DNA from: Collimonas humicola
GTDB lineage: Bacteria; Pseudomonadota; Gammaproteobacteria; Burkholderiales; Burkholderiaceae_D
Assembly: GCF_018304945.1 (NCBI RefSeq)
Contig: NZ_JAGQEE010000001.1
Location: forward strand, 1,798,001 to 1,862,000
Reading direction: 5' to 3'
DNA length: 64,000 nucleotides
Positions within the stretch are counted from its first letter, which is position 1. Every line of letters begins with the position of its first letter. Made by a program: the position numbers and the translations under genes. Positions 9,313-19,494 of the stretch are shown here, in pieces. Below the pieces are notes generated by a model. The model was not told where the DNA came from, made no database searches, and saw nothing but the letters and a program-made list of their open reading frames with translations.

Positions 9313-10806
9313 TCAATTGCTTGGACGCAAAGGCACGAATTGCGATGACTCGCCGCGTCGCACCAGCAGCACCGCCATTTTCTTCGGCTCCAGCTTGGCC
9401 ACCAGCGCGTTGAACTGCTTGGCGTCCTTGATATCGGTATTATTCAGGCGCTGCACCACGTCGCCGGCACGCAATCCGACCTTGGCCGCACTGCCTTCAG
9501 CCGATTCGACCTGCACGCCGCCGTCGATGCCCAGTTCTTTCTTCTTGGCGTCGCTCAAATCACTGACGATCAGGCCGAGCGCATTGGCGACCTGCTGCTC
9601 CTTCTTGGGCTTGGCATCATCGTCGCTGGCGACTTTGTCGGCGGCCAGTTCAGTGATGACGATTGGGAAATCGCGGCTGCTGCCCTTGCGCCAGACGCTG
9701 ATGGTGCCGCGCGCGCCGGGCTTGGCATTACCAACCAGGCGTGGCAGATCATTAGCCTTTTCGATAGCCGTGCCGTTGAATTTCAAGATAATGTCGCCCG
9801 CTTGCAAGCCGGCCTTGGCCGCCGGACCATCCGCCTCGACCCGCGCCACCAGGGCGCCTTCAGCCTTCGGCAGGCCCAGCGATTCCGCCACGTCCTTGGT
9901 GACTTCGCCGATCTGCACCCCGATGCGGCCGCGCGTCACTTTGCCCGAGGCTTTCAGCTGATCCGAGACGCGCATCGCTTCATCGATAGGCACGGCAAAC
10001 GAAATTCCCATGAAGCCGCCGGAGCGGCTGTAGATCTGCGAATTGATGCCAACCACTTCGCCACGCATATTGATCAGCGGGCCGCCGGAATTGCCGGGGT
10101 TGACGGCAACATCAGTCTGGATCAGCGGCAGGTAGTCGCCTGTATCGCGCGCCTTGGCTGAAATGATGCCCGCGGTCACGGTGTTTTCCAGGCCGAACGG
10201 CGAGCCGATCGCCAGCACCCATTCGCCGGCCTTGATCTTGTCGGAATCGCCCATGGTCAGGCGCGGCAGGTTGGCGCCGTCGATTTTCAGCAAGGCGACG
10301 TCGCTGCGGGTATCCGCGCCTATCACCTTGGCTTTGAATTCACGTTTGTCGGTCAGCGTGACATAGACCTCGCTGGCGCCGTCGATTACGTGGGCATTCG
10401 TCATCACATAGCCGTCGGCGGAGATCACGAAACCGGAACCGACGCCGCGCGGCACTTCTTCCTGCGCCTTCGGATCAGCCTTGCGGCCACGCTGGCCAGG
10501 AACTTGCGGACGCGGCATGTTAGGGATTGGAACGCCAAAAAAACGACGGAAGAATTCCTGCATCTCGTCGTCGCTCGGGTCGCCTGAATCGCCCTGGCCG
10601 GACCTGATCTTTTCGGTGGTGCGGATATTGACTACTGCCGGCCCGGTCTTCTCAACGATATCGGTAAAGTCCGGCAGGCCGGATACCGGTGCGGCAATTG
10701 CCTGGGGGCCTGCGCCGACCATGGCTGGAACAAAAAAAGCGGCAGTCGCACTGACTGCCATTGCAGATAAAACACCACGAATCGGCCCAAGCATTTTCAT
10801 AGTCAT
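9313..10806 (-). CDS. degP: Periplasmic DegP/MucD-type serine protease
   Basis: An HtrA-family protease/chaperone that degrades misfolded envelope proteins. A signal peptide occupies about residues 1-38 (cleavage near AIA/APV). The catalytic triad is visible as His139 (TNAHVI), Asp169 (RSDVALLKI) and Ser240 (GNSGGPL), followed by two PDZ domains (about 280-370 and 400-490). The 497-residue length fits MucD. It starts 6 bp after rseB, the rpoE-rseA-rseB-mucD arrangement, so sigma-E control is likely. Three closely spaced Met codons make the exact start uncertain. Confidence 0.94.
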   Translation of the reverse strand: MTMKMLGPIRGVLSAMAVSATAAFFVPAMVGAGPQAIAAPVSGLPDFTDIVEKTGPAVVNIRTTEKIRSGQGDSGDPSDDEMQEFFRRFFGVPIPNMPRPQVPGQRGRKADPKAQEEVPRGVGSGFVISADGYVMTNAHVIDGASEVYVTLTDKREFKAKVIGADTRSDVALLKIDGANLPRLTMGDSDKIKAGEWVLAIGSPFGLENTVTAGIISAKARDTGDYLPLIQTDVAVNPGNSGGPLINMRGEVVGINSQIYSRSGGFMGISFAVPIDEAMRVSDQLKASGKVTRGRIGVQIGEVTKDVAESLGLPKAEGALVARVEADGPAAKAGLQAGDIILKFNGTAIEKANDLPRLVGNAKPGARGTISVWRKGSSRDFPIVITELAADKVASDDDAKPKKEQQVANALGLIVSDLSDAKKKELGIDGGVQVESAEGSAAKVGLRAGDVVQRLNNTDIKDAKQFNALVAKLEPKKMAVLLVRRGESSQFVPLRPSN

Positions 10807-10812
10807 AAAGTT

Positions 10813-11847
10813 TTATTTGTTTTTGAGTTCAATAGAATTCGCCACCTGCCTCATCGCTGCTGGCGGCACGTCACCAACAATCGTCAACCAATAATCCCCC
10901 TGCCGTTTGCCGACAATATTCAAAGCGCCCTGCTGCAGGGAGCCTTCGGTACGGCTTTGACTGCCCGGCTCGATGAATATGGAAATCGCCACCAGCCCAT
11001 CCGAAAAAATCAATTGCGATACTTCACGGCGCGCCGCCGTCGCAGGCGCGCTGGCGCTGCTCTTGGCCGGCGGGCCATCGGTCACCAGGCGCTTGAGCTC
11101 GCGCACCTTCTTGAAACCGGCAGGCATGCCGGTGACGCTCCATTCGTTCAGGTTGGCCGGATTAATGACATTGCTTTCCGTATGCCAGCTGCTGGTGTTG
11201 CCGAAACTCGGCTTCAGGCTGCGGTGGTCGACATTGCCTATGCCAATCTGGGTAAATGAAATCTGCTCGATGATTTCATTCTTGCCGTTCAGAGTTTGCG
11301 CCCGCAACAGCAGGCCGGAATTCTTTTCCGCCCACAGCTTGTAACCATAGCGCATATTGTCCCTCGGCTCCAGCAGCACAGCCTGGCAGTCGAAACCGGC
11401 AACCCGACCGGTCTCGCCCAGTTTTATATTGTAGTAATCGCTCAAGTCGGACGGCAGCGCGGCCAGGATCGCAGGAAAACCATCCTGGGTGACGCGCTTT
11501 TCGACGATCTTGGTTTTCGTCTCCGGCATGTAGCCGGTGACGTCTTCATTGCGCCGGATATACTCGCGCGGCTGACCGTCGAGGATTTCCAGTTTTTCTA
11601 TCTCATTCCGGCCTTCGAGCACATGCGTAATACGTGAAGTACGTATCTGGTTGGCCTGCTGGTAGATGAAGGTGCCGGAATAGTTCAGCTTTTGCGCCGC
11701 CGCCTGGATTTTTTTCAGCAAGGCTTGCGCATCCTGCCTGTCGGCAGCATTTCCGGCATCCGTACTTTCCGCCTGGGCGGAAAGCACTATCATCATCGAC
11801 AGCAATACTCCCAGCAATACTCCCGGCAAAACTCGCGCCTGCCGCAT
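10813..11847 (-). CDS. rseB: Sigma-E regulatory protein RseB/MucB
   Basis: RseB binds the periplasmic part of the anti-sigma factor RseA and shields it from proteolysis until envelope stress or lipid signals release it. The 344-residue product starting MRQARVLPG has a clear signal peptide ending near LSAQA, then a LolA-like domain (SGTFIYQQANQIRTSRITH) and a C-terminal domain. The frame is open a further 44 codons upstream, but those overlap rseA; the ATG at 11847 is one base after the rseA stop and gives the best signal peptide. Confidence 0.92.
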   Translation of the reverse strand: MRQARVLPGVLLGVLLSMMIVLSAQAESTDAGNAADRQDAQALLKKIQAAAQKLNYSGTFIYQQANQIRTSRITHVLEGRNEIEKLEILDGQPREYIRRNEDVTGYMPETKTKIVEKRVTQDGFPAILAALPSDLSDYYNIKLGETGRVAGFDCQAVLLEPRDNMRYGYKLWAEKNSGLLLRAQTLNGKNEIIEQISFTQIGIGNVDHRSLKPSFGNTSSWHTESNVINPANLNEWSVTGMPAGFKKVRELKRLVTDGPPAKSSASAPATAARREVSQLIFSDGLVAISIFIEPGSQSRTEGSLQQGALNIVGKRQGDYWLTIVGDVPPAAMRQVANSIELKNK

Positions 11848-11848
11848 A

Positions 11849-12478
11849 TTAGTTATCAGCATCAGGTGCAAATTTGGCCGGCCGTGCATACTGCGCAGCA
11901 CTGTAAAGGGAAGGAGAGAAACGTTGATGCGCCGACAGATATTCATCCATCCGGGAATCACGCAATACTTCTCCGGCATGCGTCATCACGCGAACATCTC
12001 CGGCATTGGACGCCAGGGCCAGTTGCGGCGCTGCCACCGCAGCAGGAGCAGGCGCCGGAGCGCTGACGATCGCCAGCTGAGGCGAAATGATGAATGCCGC
12101 CGCTGCTACCGCCGCCGCTGCCATGCCTGGCAGGGCAAAGCGCTTGATGCTGCGTCTGCCGCCTGCGACAGCGATATGCACAGGCTGGCCGCCACCGACA
12201 GCGATCTGTTCAGATGGCTGCGCGGTGACGGCCAACGGCGCTGCAATGATCGTTGGCTCGGCATCGAGCCGCGCCGCCATGCGCGCGGAAAAATCCGAAC
12301 TCATGGTCAGCGCCATATCGTCGGAACGCAGGATATCGCCTATCTGGTGATAGACATCCCACGCATCGCGGCCGTCGGCCTGGCGCAAGGCCGCTAGCGC
12401 CATGTCAATATAGGCGCTGGATAACTCCCCATCAGCCAAGGCAGAAATCTGCTCTTGGGTCATATCTTTGGTATTCAT
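11849..12478 (-). CDS. rseA: Anti-sigma-E factor RseA/MucA
   Basis: RseA is a single-pass inner-membrane protein whose cytoplasmic N-terminus holds sigma-E inactive. The N-terminal anti-sigma domain (QEQISALADGELSSAYIDMA, then DAWDVYHQIGDILRSDD) is recognisable at residues 8-60; one membrane segment lies near 114-133 (FALPGMAAAAVAAAAFIISP), and the C-terminal ~75 residues are periplasmic. An AAGGTGA Shine-Dalgarno precedes the ATG. It follows rpoE by 54 bp. Confidence 0.92.
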   Translation of the reverse strand: MNTKDMTQEQISALADGELSSAYIDMALAALRQADGRDAWDVYHQIGDILRSDDMALTMSSDFSARMAARLDAEPTIIAAPLAVTAQPSEQIAVGGGQPVHIAVAGGRRSIKRFALPGMAAAAVAAAAFIISPQLAIVSAPAPAPAAVAAPQLALASNAGDVRVMTHAGEVLRDSRMDEYLSAHQRFSPSLYSAAQYARPAKFAPDADN

Positions 12479-12532
12479 AAGTCACCTTAAAACCTGGCCA
12501 ACCCCTTCGTTCCCGAAAAACCACTATCTTTT

Positions 12533-13135
12533 TTACCAACGTTTGTCGATGGCCGTACCCAGCAATGGCCTCAACTTATCTGCGATAGCTTCCCGTGCCC
12601 TAAATATCCGACTGCGTACCGTACCTATGGGACACCCCATTGCGTCAGCAATTTCGTCATAACTCAAACCCTCGATCTCGCGCAAGGTGATGGCCGTACG
12701 CAGCTCTGCCGGCAAAGCCTCCATTGCAGTATTCACGGTTTGCGCTATCTGCTTGGTGGCCAGCAAAGATTCAGGAGTGTTTATATCCCTTAGTTGCTCG
12801 CCGTCGTCAAAAGTTTCTGCTTCTTCTGAATTTGCCTCGGTTGAGGTCGGCGCCCTGCGCCCCTGGGTCACCAAATAATTTTTGGCAGTATTAATGCCAA
12901 TGCGATACAGCCAGGTATAAAAGGCCGAGTCGCCCCGGAACTGAGGCAGCGCCCGGTAAGCCTTGATAAAGGCTTCCTGCACAACATCCTCGGCTTCTGC
13001 CTGATCGCGCACCAGGCGCGAAACAAGACGCATTAGCTTTCGCTGGTATTTGAGAACCAGCAGCTCGAACGCCTTCTTATCGCCGCGCTGCACGCGCTCG
13101 ACAAGCAGTTGATCAATTTCGCGTTCTGTCGTCAA
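12533..13135 (-). CDS. rpoE: RNA polymerase sigma-E factor
   Basis: An ECF sigma factor directing envelope-stress transcription. Region 2 (QRGDKKAFELLVLKYQRKL, VVQEAFIKAYRALPQFRG) and region 4 (LREIEGLSYDEIADAMGCPI) are well preserved; 200 residues is the family norm. The start codon is TTG (reading MTTERE), with AAGGG about 9 bases upstream; an ATG 7 bases upstream is in a different frame and stops after nine codons. The gene heads the rpoE-rseA-rseB-degP module. Confidence 0.95.
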   Translation of the reverse strand: MTTEREIDQLLVERVQRGDKKAFELLVLKYQRKLMRLVSRLVRDQAEAEDVVQEAFIKAYRALPQFRGDSAFYTWLYRIGINTAKNYLVTQGRRAPTSTEANSEEAETFDDGEQLRDINTPESLLATKQIAQTVNTAMEALPAELRTAITLREIEGLSYDEIADAMGCPIGTVRSRIFRAREAIADKLRPLLGTAIDKRW

Positions 13136-13216
13136 ACCCCATTCCCTTGTTTTGTTGCGACTTGCATACGGGACCGGACATAGATAGTAAGCAATAACAT
13201 AAGTTCAATGAAAAGC

Positions 13217-13720
13217 TCATTCATTAGCCAAGCCAGCGCCCCCGGTTTTGTGCGTGCCGCCGCGGTGTGCGGCAATCCAGCGGCAAGCCACGGACAAAAC
13301 TCTAAAAGTATCGTTAGAAACACAATCAGGCAGTATAGCGATTGTTCGGACCGAGCCGCTAGCCAATCGGAGGCGCAGCAACAGTAAATGTGACCAGATG
13401 ATAGTGCTTTCAAGCAGCTGCACCGGCGCCGGATTTGAGATCCGATTGATATTGCTGGCAGCAATTTCAGCCATTCTGATCTGGCCGTTTGCGGCGATAT
13501 CGAGCTGAATCGCACAGCGCCCTCGATAGTAGCGCAGCATGCCGTACGCAGCTGCCGACACGCATAGTGTGGCCAGAGCGGCACGTACCGGCAATAGCAA
13601 ATTACCAATAACTCCGCTGGCAATAAGAACACCAACCAGCCCGGCCAGCGCGCATTCCGTCGCCACCAAGGCCAGCAGCAACCTGGACGGTTTGATAACG
13701 GTACTAAGGGCGATTGACAT
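13217..13720 (-). CDS. YgfX-like small membrane protein
   Basis: A 167-residue protein with two N-terminal hydrophobic segments (about 12-34 and 41-60), then a soluble part ending with LPDCVSNDTFRVLSVACRW, similar to the LPDS...FR.LR..LRW ending of YgfX/CptA-type proteins. In Burkholderiales a gene of this kind commonly lies between fabF and rpoE. Resemblance to the E. coli toxin CptA is structural only; no antitoxin partner (CptB/SdhE) is adjacent, so no toxin role is claimed. Confidence 0.6.
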   Translation of the reverse strand: MSIALSTVIKPSRLLLALVATECALAGLVGVLIASGVIGNLLLPVRAALATLCVSAAAYGMLRYYRGRCAIQLDIAANGQIRMAEIAASNINRISNPAPVQLLESTIIWSHLLLLRLRLASGSVRTIAILPDCVSNDTFRVLSVACRWIAAHRGGTHKTGGAGLANE

Positions 13721-13741
13721 GATGCCTAGCCTGAAGCGAAT

Positions 13742-13773
13742 TTTGAACCGGTCGCCAGGGAAACCGGTTCAAA
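13742..13773 (-). terminator. Strong hairpin between fabF and the YgfX-like gene
   Basis: TTTGAACCGGT (13742-13752) pairs perfectly with ACCGGTTCAAA (13763-13773) around a 10-base loop, 17 bases after the fabF stop. There is no long T tract, so termination would be partial or Rho-assisted; it probably separates the fab operon from the stress-response genes. Confidence 0.5.
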
Positions 13774-13789
13774 GCCGTTTTGCAAAAGC

Positions 13790-15031
13790 TTAGATTTTGC
13801 CAAAAACCAAGGTGCCATTCGTACCGCCAAAGCCGAATGAGTTTTTGACAGCGATGTCGATCTTCATGTCCCGCGCGGTATTGGCGCAGTAATCAAGATC
13901 GCACTCAGGATCCTGATTGAAGATATTGGTGGTCGGCGGCGAAATCTGGTTATGCAGAGCCAGCACAGTGAATACCGACTCCAGGCCACCGGCGCCGCCC
14001 AGCAAATGCCCGGTCATCGACTTGGTGGAGTTCACTACCAGCTTGTAGGCGTGATCGCCAAAAGCCGCCTTGATGGCATCGGTTTCATTCTTGTCGCCCA
14101 GCGGCGTCGATGTTCCGTGCGCATTCAGGTACTGCACCTGATCGGCATTGACGCCGGCATCGCGCAAGGCATTCCCGACGCAGCGACGCGGGCCATCCAG
14201 GCTTGGCGCCGTCATGTGATAAGCGTCGCCGCTCATGCCGAAGCCGAGCAGTTCCGCATAGATCTTGGCGCCGCGCGCCTTGGCGTGTTCGTATTCTTCG
14301 AGCACCAGTACGCCGGCGCCCTCGCCCAATACAAAACCGTCGCGGTCCTTGTCCCAGGGACGCGAAGCGGTGGCAGGATCGTCATTGCGCGCCGACAAGG
14401 CGCGTGCCGAGGCAAAGCCGCCGACACCCAGCGGCGATACGCTGGATTCTGCGCCACCGGCAATCATCACGTCGGCGTCGCCGTACTGAATCATGCGGCC
14501 GGCTGCACCGATACAATGCAAGCCCGTGGTACAGGCAGTCACAATCGCCAGATTCGGTCCTTTCAGACCGTATTTGATCGACAGATTGCCGGAAATCATA
14601 TTGATGATCGATGCCGGGATGAAGAACGGACTGATGCGGCGCGGACCGCGATTAGTCAGTTCGGCGTGCGTTTCTTCGATCAAAGGCAAGCCACCAATGC
14701 CGGAGCCGATAATGACGCCTATCCGCTCAGCATTAGCGTCAGTTACTTCCAGGCCACTGTCTTGCATCGCCTGCATTCCCGCCGCCATGCCATAGTGGAT
14801 AAAAGTATCCATATGCCGTGCTTCTTTGGCCGGAATGTAATCTTCGATATTGAAGCCTTTGACTTCTCCCGCAAAACGCGTGGAAAAGGCAGTGGCGTCA
14901 AACTTGGTGATGGTTGCGATACCCGATTTGCCTGAAATAATCGCACTCCACGCATCGGCAATAGTATTGCCGACCGGTGAAATGCAACCCAGGCCGGTTA
15001 TCACAACGCGGCGTTCACGTGTGCGGCTCAA
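13790..15031 (-). CDS. fabF: 3-oxoacyl-ACP synthase II
   Basis: FabF elongates acyl-ACP by decarboxylative condensation with malonyl-ACP. The Cys-His-His triad is visible: Cys167 (VTACTTGLH), His305 ([11 protein letters not shown]) and His342 (GHLLGGAGG). The 413-residue length is typical. The start is a TTG codon (reading MSRTRE) supported by GGAG six bases upstream. It follows acpP by 30 bp, the conserved acpP-fabF pair. Confidence 0.96.
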   Translation of the reverse strand: MSRTRERRVVITGLGCISPVGNTIADAWSAIISGKSGIATITKFDATAFSTRFAGEVKGFNIEDYIPAKEARHMDTFIHYGMAAGMQAMQDSGLEVTDANAERIGVIIGSGIGGLPLIEETHAELTNRGPRRISPFFIPASIINMISGNLSIKYGLKGPNLAIVTACTTGLHCIGAAGRMIQYGDADVMIAGGAESSVSPLGVGGFASARALSARNDDPATASRPWDKDRDGFVLGEGAGVLVLEEYEHAKARGAKIYAELLGFGMSGDAYHMTAPSLDGPRRCVGNALRDAGVNADQVQYLNAHGTSTPLGDKNETDAIKAAFGDHAYKLVVNSTKSMTGHLLGGAGGLESVFTVLALHNQISPPTTNIFNQDPECDLDYCANTARDMKIDIAVKNSFGFGGTNGTLVFGKI

Positions 15032-15061
15032 GCGGTTCTCCTGGATACATGCAAAGCGTGC

Positions 15062-15304
15062 TTAGGCGGCCTTGACGTGCGCCGTAGCGTAATCGATAGC
15101 CTGTTGCACTGTAGTGATCTTTTCAGCTTGCTCGTCAGGGATTTCCATTTCGAACTCATCTTCCAGCGCCATCACCAGTTCAACGGTGTCGAGCGAATCA
15201 GCACCCAGATCGTTGACAAACGACGATTCGTTCTTGATGTCAGCTTCTGCGACGCCCAGTTGCTCAGCGACGATTTTTTTAACGCGTTGTTCGATATCGG
15301 ACAT
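15062..15304 (-). CDS. acpP: Acyl carrier protein
   Basis: The 80-residue acidic carrier of growing acyl chains in fatty acid synthesis. Ser37 in GADSLDTVE is the phosphopantetheine attachment site, modified by AcpS, whose gene begins at the left edge of this window. GGAGG lies seven bases before the ATG, a near-consensus Shine-Dalgarno fitting a highly expressed gene. A 190-bp gap with its own promoter-like sequence separates it from fabG. Confidence 0.98.
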   Translation of the reverse strand: MSDIEQRVKKIVAEQLGVAEADIKNESSFVNDLGADSLDTVELVMALEDEFEMEIPDEQAEKITTVQQAIDYATAHVKAA

Positions 15305-15335
15305 GTGATGCCTCCATTAGGTTACAGAAAGTGCG

Positions 15336-15347
15336 CGCATTTTAGCA
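15336..15347 (-). promoter_or_regulatory. Candidate extended -10 promoter for acpP
   Basis: On the minus strand TGCTAAAAT forms an extended -10 element (TAAAAT at 15344-15339) about 35 bases before the acpP start; no good -35 sits at 17 bp. A TTGACA further upstream in the same gap could belong to a second promoter. The expected start site leaves a ~30-base leader with the strong Shine-Dalgarno. Sequence-only inference. Confidence 0.4.
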
Positions 15348-15494
15348 GGTTTGCGCATTGAAAATTTACTTTCGACATTAGTCTTTAATATTTAGCAAAA
15401 CCATGTCAAAAGCTTCTAAATAGGTACTACTTACTTCTAACCCCGGACCAGGCCTTACTTCGGCCCGACCAAGGATACTAGGCAAAAGCCCGAT

Positions 15495-16265
15495 TTAGCC
15501 CATATACATGCCGCCATTCACATGCAAGGTAGTGCCTGTGATGTAGCCGGCTTGCGACGATGCCAGGAAAGCCACAGCCGCAGCGATGTCCTCTGCGGCG
15601 CCCAAGCGTCCCAGCGGAATCTGCTGCAGCAAGGCGGCGGTTTGCTGCTCGCCCAGCTCCTTGGTCATGTCGGTATCGATAAAGCCCGGAGCGACGCAAT
15701 TGACCGTGATATTGCGGCTGCCGATCTCGCGCGCCAGCGCGCGGCTCATGCCGGCGACGCCAGCCTTGGCTGCAGCATAGTTCATCTGGCCCGGGTTGCC
15801 GGCCGAACCGACCACCGAAGTGATATTGATGATGCGGCCATGCTTGGCCTTTATCATGCCACGCAAGACGGCGCGCGACAAACGCCCGACCGCGGTCAGG
15901 TTGGTAGCGATCACGGCATCCCATTCCTCGTCCTTCATGCGCATCGCCAGTTGATCCTGGGTAATACCTGCATTATTGACAAGAATCGACAAGCCGCCGA
16001 ATTCTTTTTGCGTCAGCTCTACCGCGGCAGCACAGCCCGCGACATCGTTGACGTTGAGCATGATGCCGCGACCGTTGCCGGCATGCGCAGCCTGCATGTA
16101 TTCGGTGATGGCGGCAGCGCCGGCCTCCGAAGTCGCGGTACCGATCACCTTGGCGCCGCGCTTGAGCAGTTCCAGCGCGATGGCGCGGCCGATGCCGCGC
16201 GAAGCGCCGGTCACCAGGGCGACCTGGCCCACCAGGTTCTGTACGTCTGTATTTTGTAAAGTCAC
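15495..16265 (-). CDS. fabG: 3-oxoacyl-ACP reductase
   Basis: FabG is the NADPH-dependent short-chain dehydrogenase reducing beta-ketoacyl-ACP. The cofactor motif TGASRGIG is at residues 19-26, NNAG at 96-99, and the catalytic Ser149, Tyr162 and Lys166 (NYAAAKAG) are in register. Of 256 residues, the first ~12 are an extra N-terminal stretch. The start is GTG and overlaps the fabD stop as GTGA, indicating coupled translation. Confidence 0.95.
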   Translation of the reverse strand: MTLQNTDVQNLVGQVALVTGASRGIGRAIALELLKRGAKVIGTATSEAGAAAITEYMQAAHAGNGRGIMLNVNDVAGCAAAVELTQKEFGGLSILVNNAGITQDQLAMRMKDEEWDAVIATNLTAVGRLSRAVLRGMIKAKHGRIINITSVVGSAGNPGQMNYAAAKAGVAGMSRALAREIGSRNITVNCVAPGFIDTDMTKELGEQQTAALLQQIPLGRLGAAEDIAAAVAFLASSQAGYITGTTLHVNGGMYMG

Positions 16266-17194
16266 TTGAATGTCTCCAACATTTTATCCAGCGACGCCTG
16301 GTCGACGATGACATCGCCGATCAAGCCGTCGTCAATGCGCTTGGTCAAACCAGCAAGAACCTTGCCCGGACCGCATTCAACCACATGTGTGACGCCTTCG
16401 GCAGCAATCTTCTGCACCGTTTCCACCCAGCGCACCGGGCTCGCCGCCTGGCGCACCAGCGCATCCTTGATGGCTTGCGGATCGCTGACGATGGCGACAT
16501 CGACATTGTTGATCAAGGCGATCTGCGGGGCAGAGAAAACCAGATCCTGCATGTATTCACGCAAACGATCCGAGGCCGGCTTCAACAGCGAGGAATGAAA
16601 TGGGGCCGAAACCGGCAATGGCAAGGCGCGTTTTGCACCTTTTTCTTTCGCAATCACACAAGCGCGCTCGATTGCCCCCTTATGGCCGGCAATCACCACC
16701 TGCGCCGGCGCATTGAAATTGACTGCCTCGACCACCTCGCCCTGCGCCGCCGCCGCACAGACCGCGTGCACGTCCTCGTCTGCCAGGCCCAGAATAACGG
16801 CCATGCCGCCCTGCCCGACCGGCACCGCCTGCTGCATGGCTTGCGCGCGGAAACGCACCAGCGGCACAGCATCCTTGAACGCAATCACGCCAGCAGCCAC
16901 CAGCGCCGAATACTCGCCCAGGCTATGCCCAGCCACCAGCGACGGCGCTTTGCCGCCAGCCGCCAGCCAGGCCCGGTAGCAAGCCACCGCCGCCGTCAGC
17001 ATGACCGGCTGGGTGTTGCTGGTCAAGTCCAGTTCTTCCTTCGGTCCTGCAGCGATCAGCTTGCCGAGGTCAAATTGCAGCGCTTCGGAAGCTTCCGCCA
17101 CCGTGTCCTTCACTACCGGGTTATCGGCAAAACCGTTCAACATGCCAACGGCCTGCGAACCCTGGCCCGGGAAAACAAATGCGAATTTATTCAT
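16262..17194 (-). CDS. fabD: Malonyl-CoA:ACP transacylase
   Basis: FabD loads malonyl groups from CoA onto ACP. The N-terminal FPGQGSQAVGM box, the nucleophile Ser91 in GHSLGEYSA and the catalytic His in the APFHSSLL segment are all present; 310 residues is normal. It lies between fabH and fabG in the fab operon and overlaps fabG by four bases. Confidence 0.96.
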   Translation of the reverse strand: MNKFAFVFPGQGSQAVGMLNGFADNPVVKDTVAEASEALQFDLGKLIAAGPKEELDLTSNTQPVMLTAAVACYRAWLAAGGKAPSLVAGHSLGEYSALVAAGVIAFKDAVPLVRFRAQAMQQAVPVGQGGMAVILGLADEDVHAVCAAAAQGEVVEAVNFNAPAQVVIAGHKGAIERACVIAKEKGAKRALPLPVSAPFHSSLLKPASDRLREYMQDLVFSAPQIALINNVDVAIVSDPQAIKDALVRQAASPVRWVETVQKIAAEGVTHVVECGPGKVLAGLTKRIDDGLIGDVIVDQASLDKMLETFK

Positions 17195-17297
17195 GCCTTA
17201 CCTGTGGATATCAAATTTATCAAACACGCGCCGGCGTAGCACAGCGCGCTGGCAGCAATCTGCTGCCAGATTGCGCCCTGAAGCGCTCAATGCGTCT

Positions 17298-18284
17298 TTA
17301 CATGCGCGCCAATATTGCGCCCCAGGTAAAACCGCCGCCGACCCCTTCCATCATGACGTTCTGTCCAGGCTTGACGCGGCCGTCGCGCACTGCCTTGTCC
17401 AGCGCCAGCGGAATCGAAGCGGCCGAGGTATTGCCATGCTGGTCTACCGTCACCACCATACGCTCGTTGTCCAGACCCAGCTTGCGGGCAGTGCTTTGCA
17501 TGATGCGGATATTGGCCTGGTGCGGGATCAGCCAGTCGATTTCGGACGCTTCCATGCCAGCCATCAGCAAAGCTTCGTTGGCGACCTTTTCCAGCACCGA
17601 GACTGCCAGCTTGAATACCGCCTGGCCATCCATGTACAGGAAAGCGCTGCCTTCGACCACGCCGGAACTGACCTTGCCGGGTACGCACAGGATGTCTTTA
17701 TAGCGGCCGTCGGCATGCAGCTTGGTGGCCAGGATGCCTGGCTCGGCGGAACCGGTCATGACCACGGCGCCGGCGCCGTCGCCGAACAGCACGCAAGTAG
17801 TGCGATCATCGAAATTCAGGATGCGCGAAAAAACTTCAGTGCCGATCACCAACACATTCTTATGTGCGCCGGACTTGATGAAGGCGTCTGCAATCGACAC
17901 TGCATAGACGAAGCCACTGCATACTGCCTGCACGTCAAACGCTGCTCCGCCATTGGCGATGCCGAGCTTTTGCTGGACCACGCAGGCAGTGCTGGGAAAG
18001 CCGCCGAAATAATCCGGGGTCGAAGTGGCGACGATGATCAGGTCGATGTCCTCGGCCTGCATGTGCGCCATCTCCAGCGCCTGTTTGGCGGCCGCTACCG
18101 CCAGGTCGCTCGATTGCACATCGGCTTCGGCATAGTGGCGCGCGGCGATGCCGCTGCGCGAAAAAATCCATTCGTGGGACGTTTCAATCCCCTTCTCGGC
18201 GAGCTGCGCCGTGAGCTCCTGATTGCTTACCCGCTTCGGTGGCAAATAGCTGCCGGTACCGACAATTTTGCTATATGTAGTCAT
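17298..18284 (-). CDS. fabH: 3-oxoacyl-ACP synthase III
   Basis: FabH starts fatty acid synthesis by condensing acetyl-CoA with malonyl-ACP. The catalytic Cys122 is in VCSGFVYA, the His in PHQANIRI, and the family ending GGGFTWGAI is present; 328 residues is usual. The ATG overlaps the plsX stop as ATGA. A 103-bp gap precedes fabD. Confidence 0.96.
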   Translation of the reverse strand: MTTYSKIVGTGSYLPPKRVSNQELTAQLAEKGIETSHEWIFSRSGIAARHYAEADVQSSDLAVAAAKQALEMAHMQAEDIDLIIVATSTPDYFGGFPSTACVVQQKLGIANGGAAFDVQAVCSGFVYAVSIADAFIKSGAHKNVLVIGTEVFSRILNFDDRTTCVLFGDGAGAVVMTGSAEPGILATKLHADGRYKDILCVPGKVSSGVVEGSAFLYMDGQAVFKLAVSVLEKVANEALLMAGMEASEIDWLIPHQANIRIMQSTARKLGLDNERMVVTVDQHGNTSAASIPLALDKAVRDGRVKPGQNVMMEGVGGGFTWGAILARM

Positions 18285-19396
18285 GCTGTCTTTTGTTGGG
18301 TTGATTCAGTATTGACGATTTCACCGGAGACCTCACCCGTGCCGGCATCGGCAACCTTGGGTGCAGCATCGGCTTGCGGCATCAGCTCCGCAATCGTGGT
18401 GGCAATACGAGACAATACATCATATTTGGCTGCGTCGAATGCGCGCTGTATGGCCCACTCGTAGCCATAGGCGTCGGCGCCGCCGTGACTCTTGAAAACC
18501 AGCCCCCGCAGGCCGAGCAGGCTGGCGCCGTTGTAACGCGAAGGATTGAGGCGGCGCGAGATGGCCTTGATGGCGCCGCGGGCGATCACCGCGCCCAGCA
18601 TGTTGAGCGCGCCGCTCTTGAATTCAGTGGTGAGCACGGTCTTGACGAAACGTCCCAAGCCTTCCGAGGCCTTGAGCGTGACGTTGCCGACGAAACCGTC
18701 GCAGACGACGATGTCGGTCGTGCCTTCGAAAATATCGTTGCCCTCGACATTGCCGTAGAAATTCAGGATGCCTTTTTCATGATCCGCGCGCAGCAGTTCG
18801 GCGGTCTGCTTGACCACTTCATTGCCCTTGATATCTTCCTCGCCGACATTCAGCAAACCGACAGTCGGCCGCGGCTTGCCTTCCATGGCTGAGACCAGGG
18901 CCGATCCCATCAGCGCAAACTGATGCAGATGCTGCGGTTCGCAGTCGACGTTCGCGCCCAGGTCGAGCATATAGGTCGGACCGTCTTTCTGATTAGGGAG
19001 CAACGTGCAGATTGCCGGACGGTCGACGCCGTGCAAGGTCTTGAGAAGATAGCGGGAAACCGCCATCAGGGCGCCGGTGTTGCCGGCCGAGACACAAGCC
19101 TGCACCTGCTGATCCTTGACCAGTTGCAAGGCGACCCGCATCGAGGAGTCTTTTTTACGGCGCAATGCGGTTTCGATCGAGTCATCCATCGTCACCACTT
19201 CGGATGCATGCAATACCGACAAGCGCGGGTGCGCGCTGGCCTTGTGCTTCTTCAGCTGGACGCGAATTTCCTCTTCGAGCCCAACCAGCACCAATTCAGC
19301 TTCAGGCTGGCGATTGGCGAACGACACTGCAGCAGGTACGGTAACCGACGGGCCGTGATCGCCACCCATGCAGTCAATAGAAATTTTAATTGTCAT
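18281..19396 (-). CDS. plsX: Phosphate acyltransferase PlsX
   Basis: PlsX makes acyl-phosphate from acyl-ACP, feeding PlsY in phospholipid synthesis. DCMGGDHGP near residues 8-16 and the later [12 protein letters not shown] and [12 protein letters not shown] segments are family hallmarks. At 371 residues it is slightly long owing to a variable tail after residue 345. It sits between rpmF and fabH, the widely conserved order, and is translationally coupled to fabH. Confidence 0.95.
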   Translation of the reverse strand: MTIKISIDCMGGDHGPSVTVPAAVSFANRQPEAELVLVGLEEEIRVQLKKHKASAHPRLSVLHASEVVTMDDSIETALRRKKDSSMRVALQLVKDQQVQACVSAGNTGALMAVSRYLLKTLHGVDRPAICTLLPNQKDGPTYMLDLGANVDCEPQHLHQFALMGSALVSAMEGKPRPTVGLLNVGEEDIKGNEVVKQTAELLRADHEKGILNFYGNVEGNDIFEGTTDIVVCDGFVGNVTLKASEGLGRFVKTVLTTEFKSGALNMLGAVIARGAIKAISRRLNPSRYNGASLLGLRGLVFKSHGGADAYGYEWAIQRAFDAAKYDVLSRIATTIAELMPQADAAPKVADAGTGEVSGEIVNTESTQQKTA

Positions 19397-19494
19397 TGTT
19401 TTGATTCAGTGCCTACTCTAACCCCATCATTATGAGGCAGATTGAGCGCGATTCAAAATGACGCAAGGACTTATTACGCATAGCTTACGCATAC

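Noticed and set aside
13217-13720. Toxin-antitoxin interpretation of the YgfX-like gene
   Set aside because: No SdhE/CptB-type partner is adjacent, and the conserved position next to rpoE/fabF argues for a housekeeping role.
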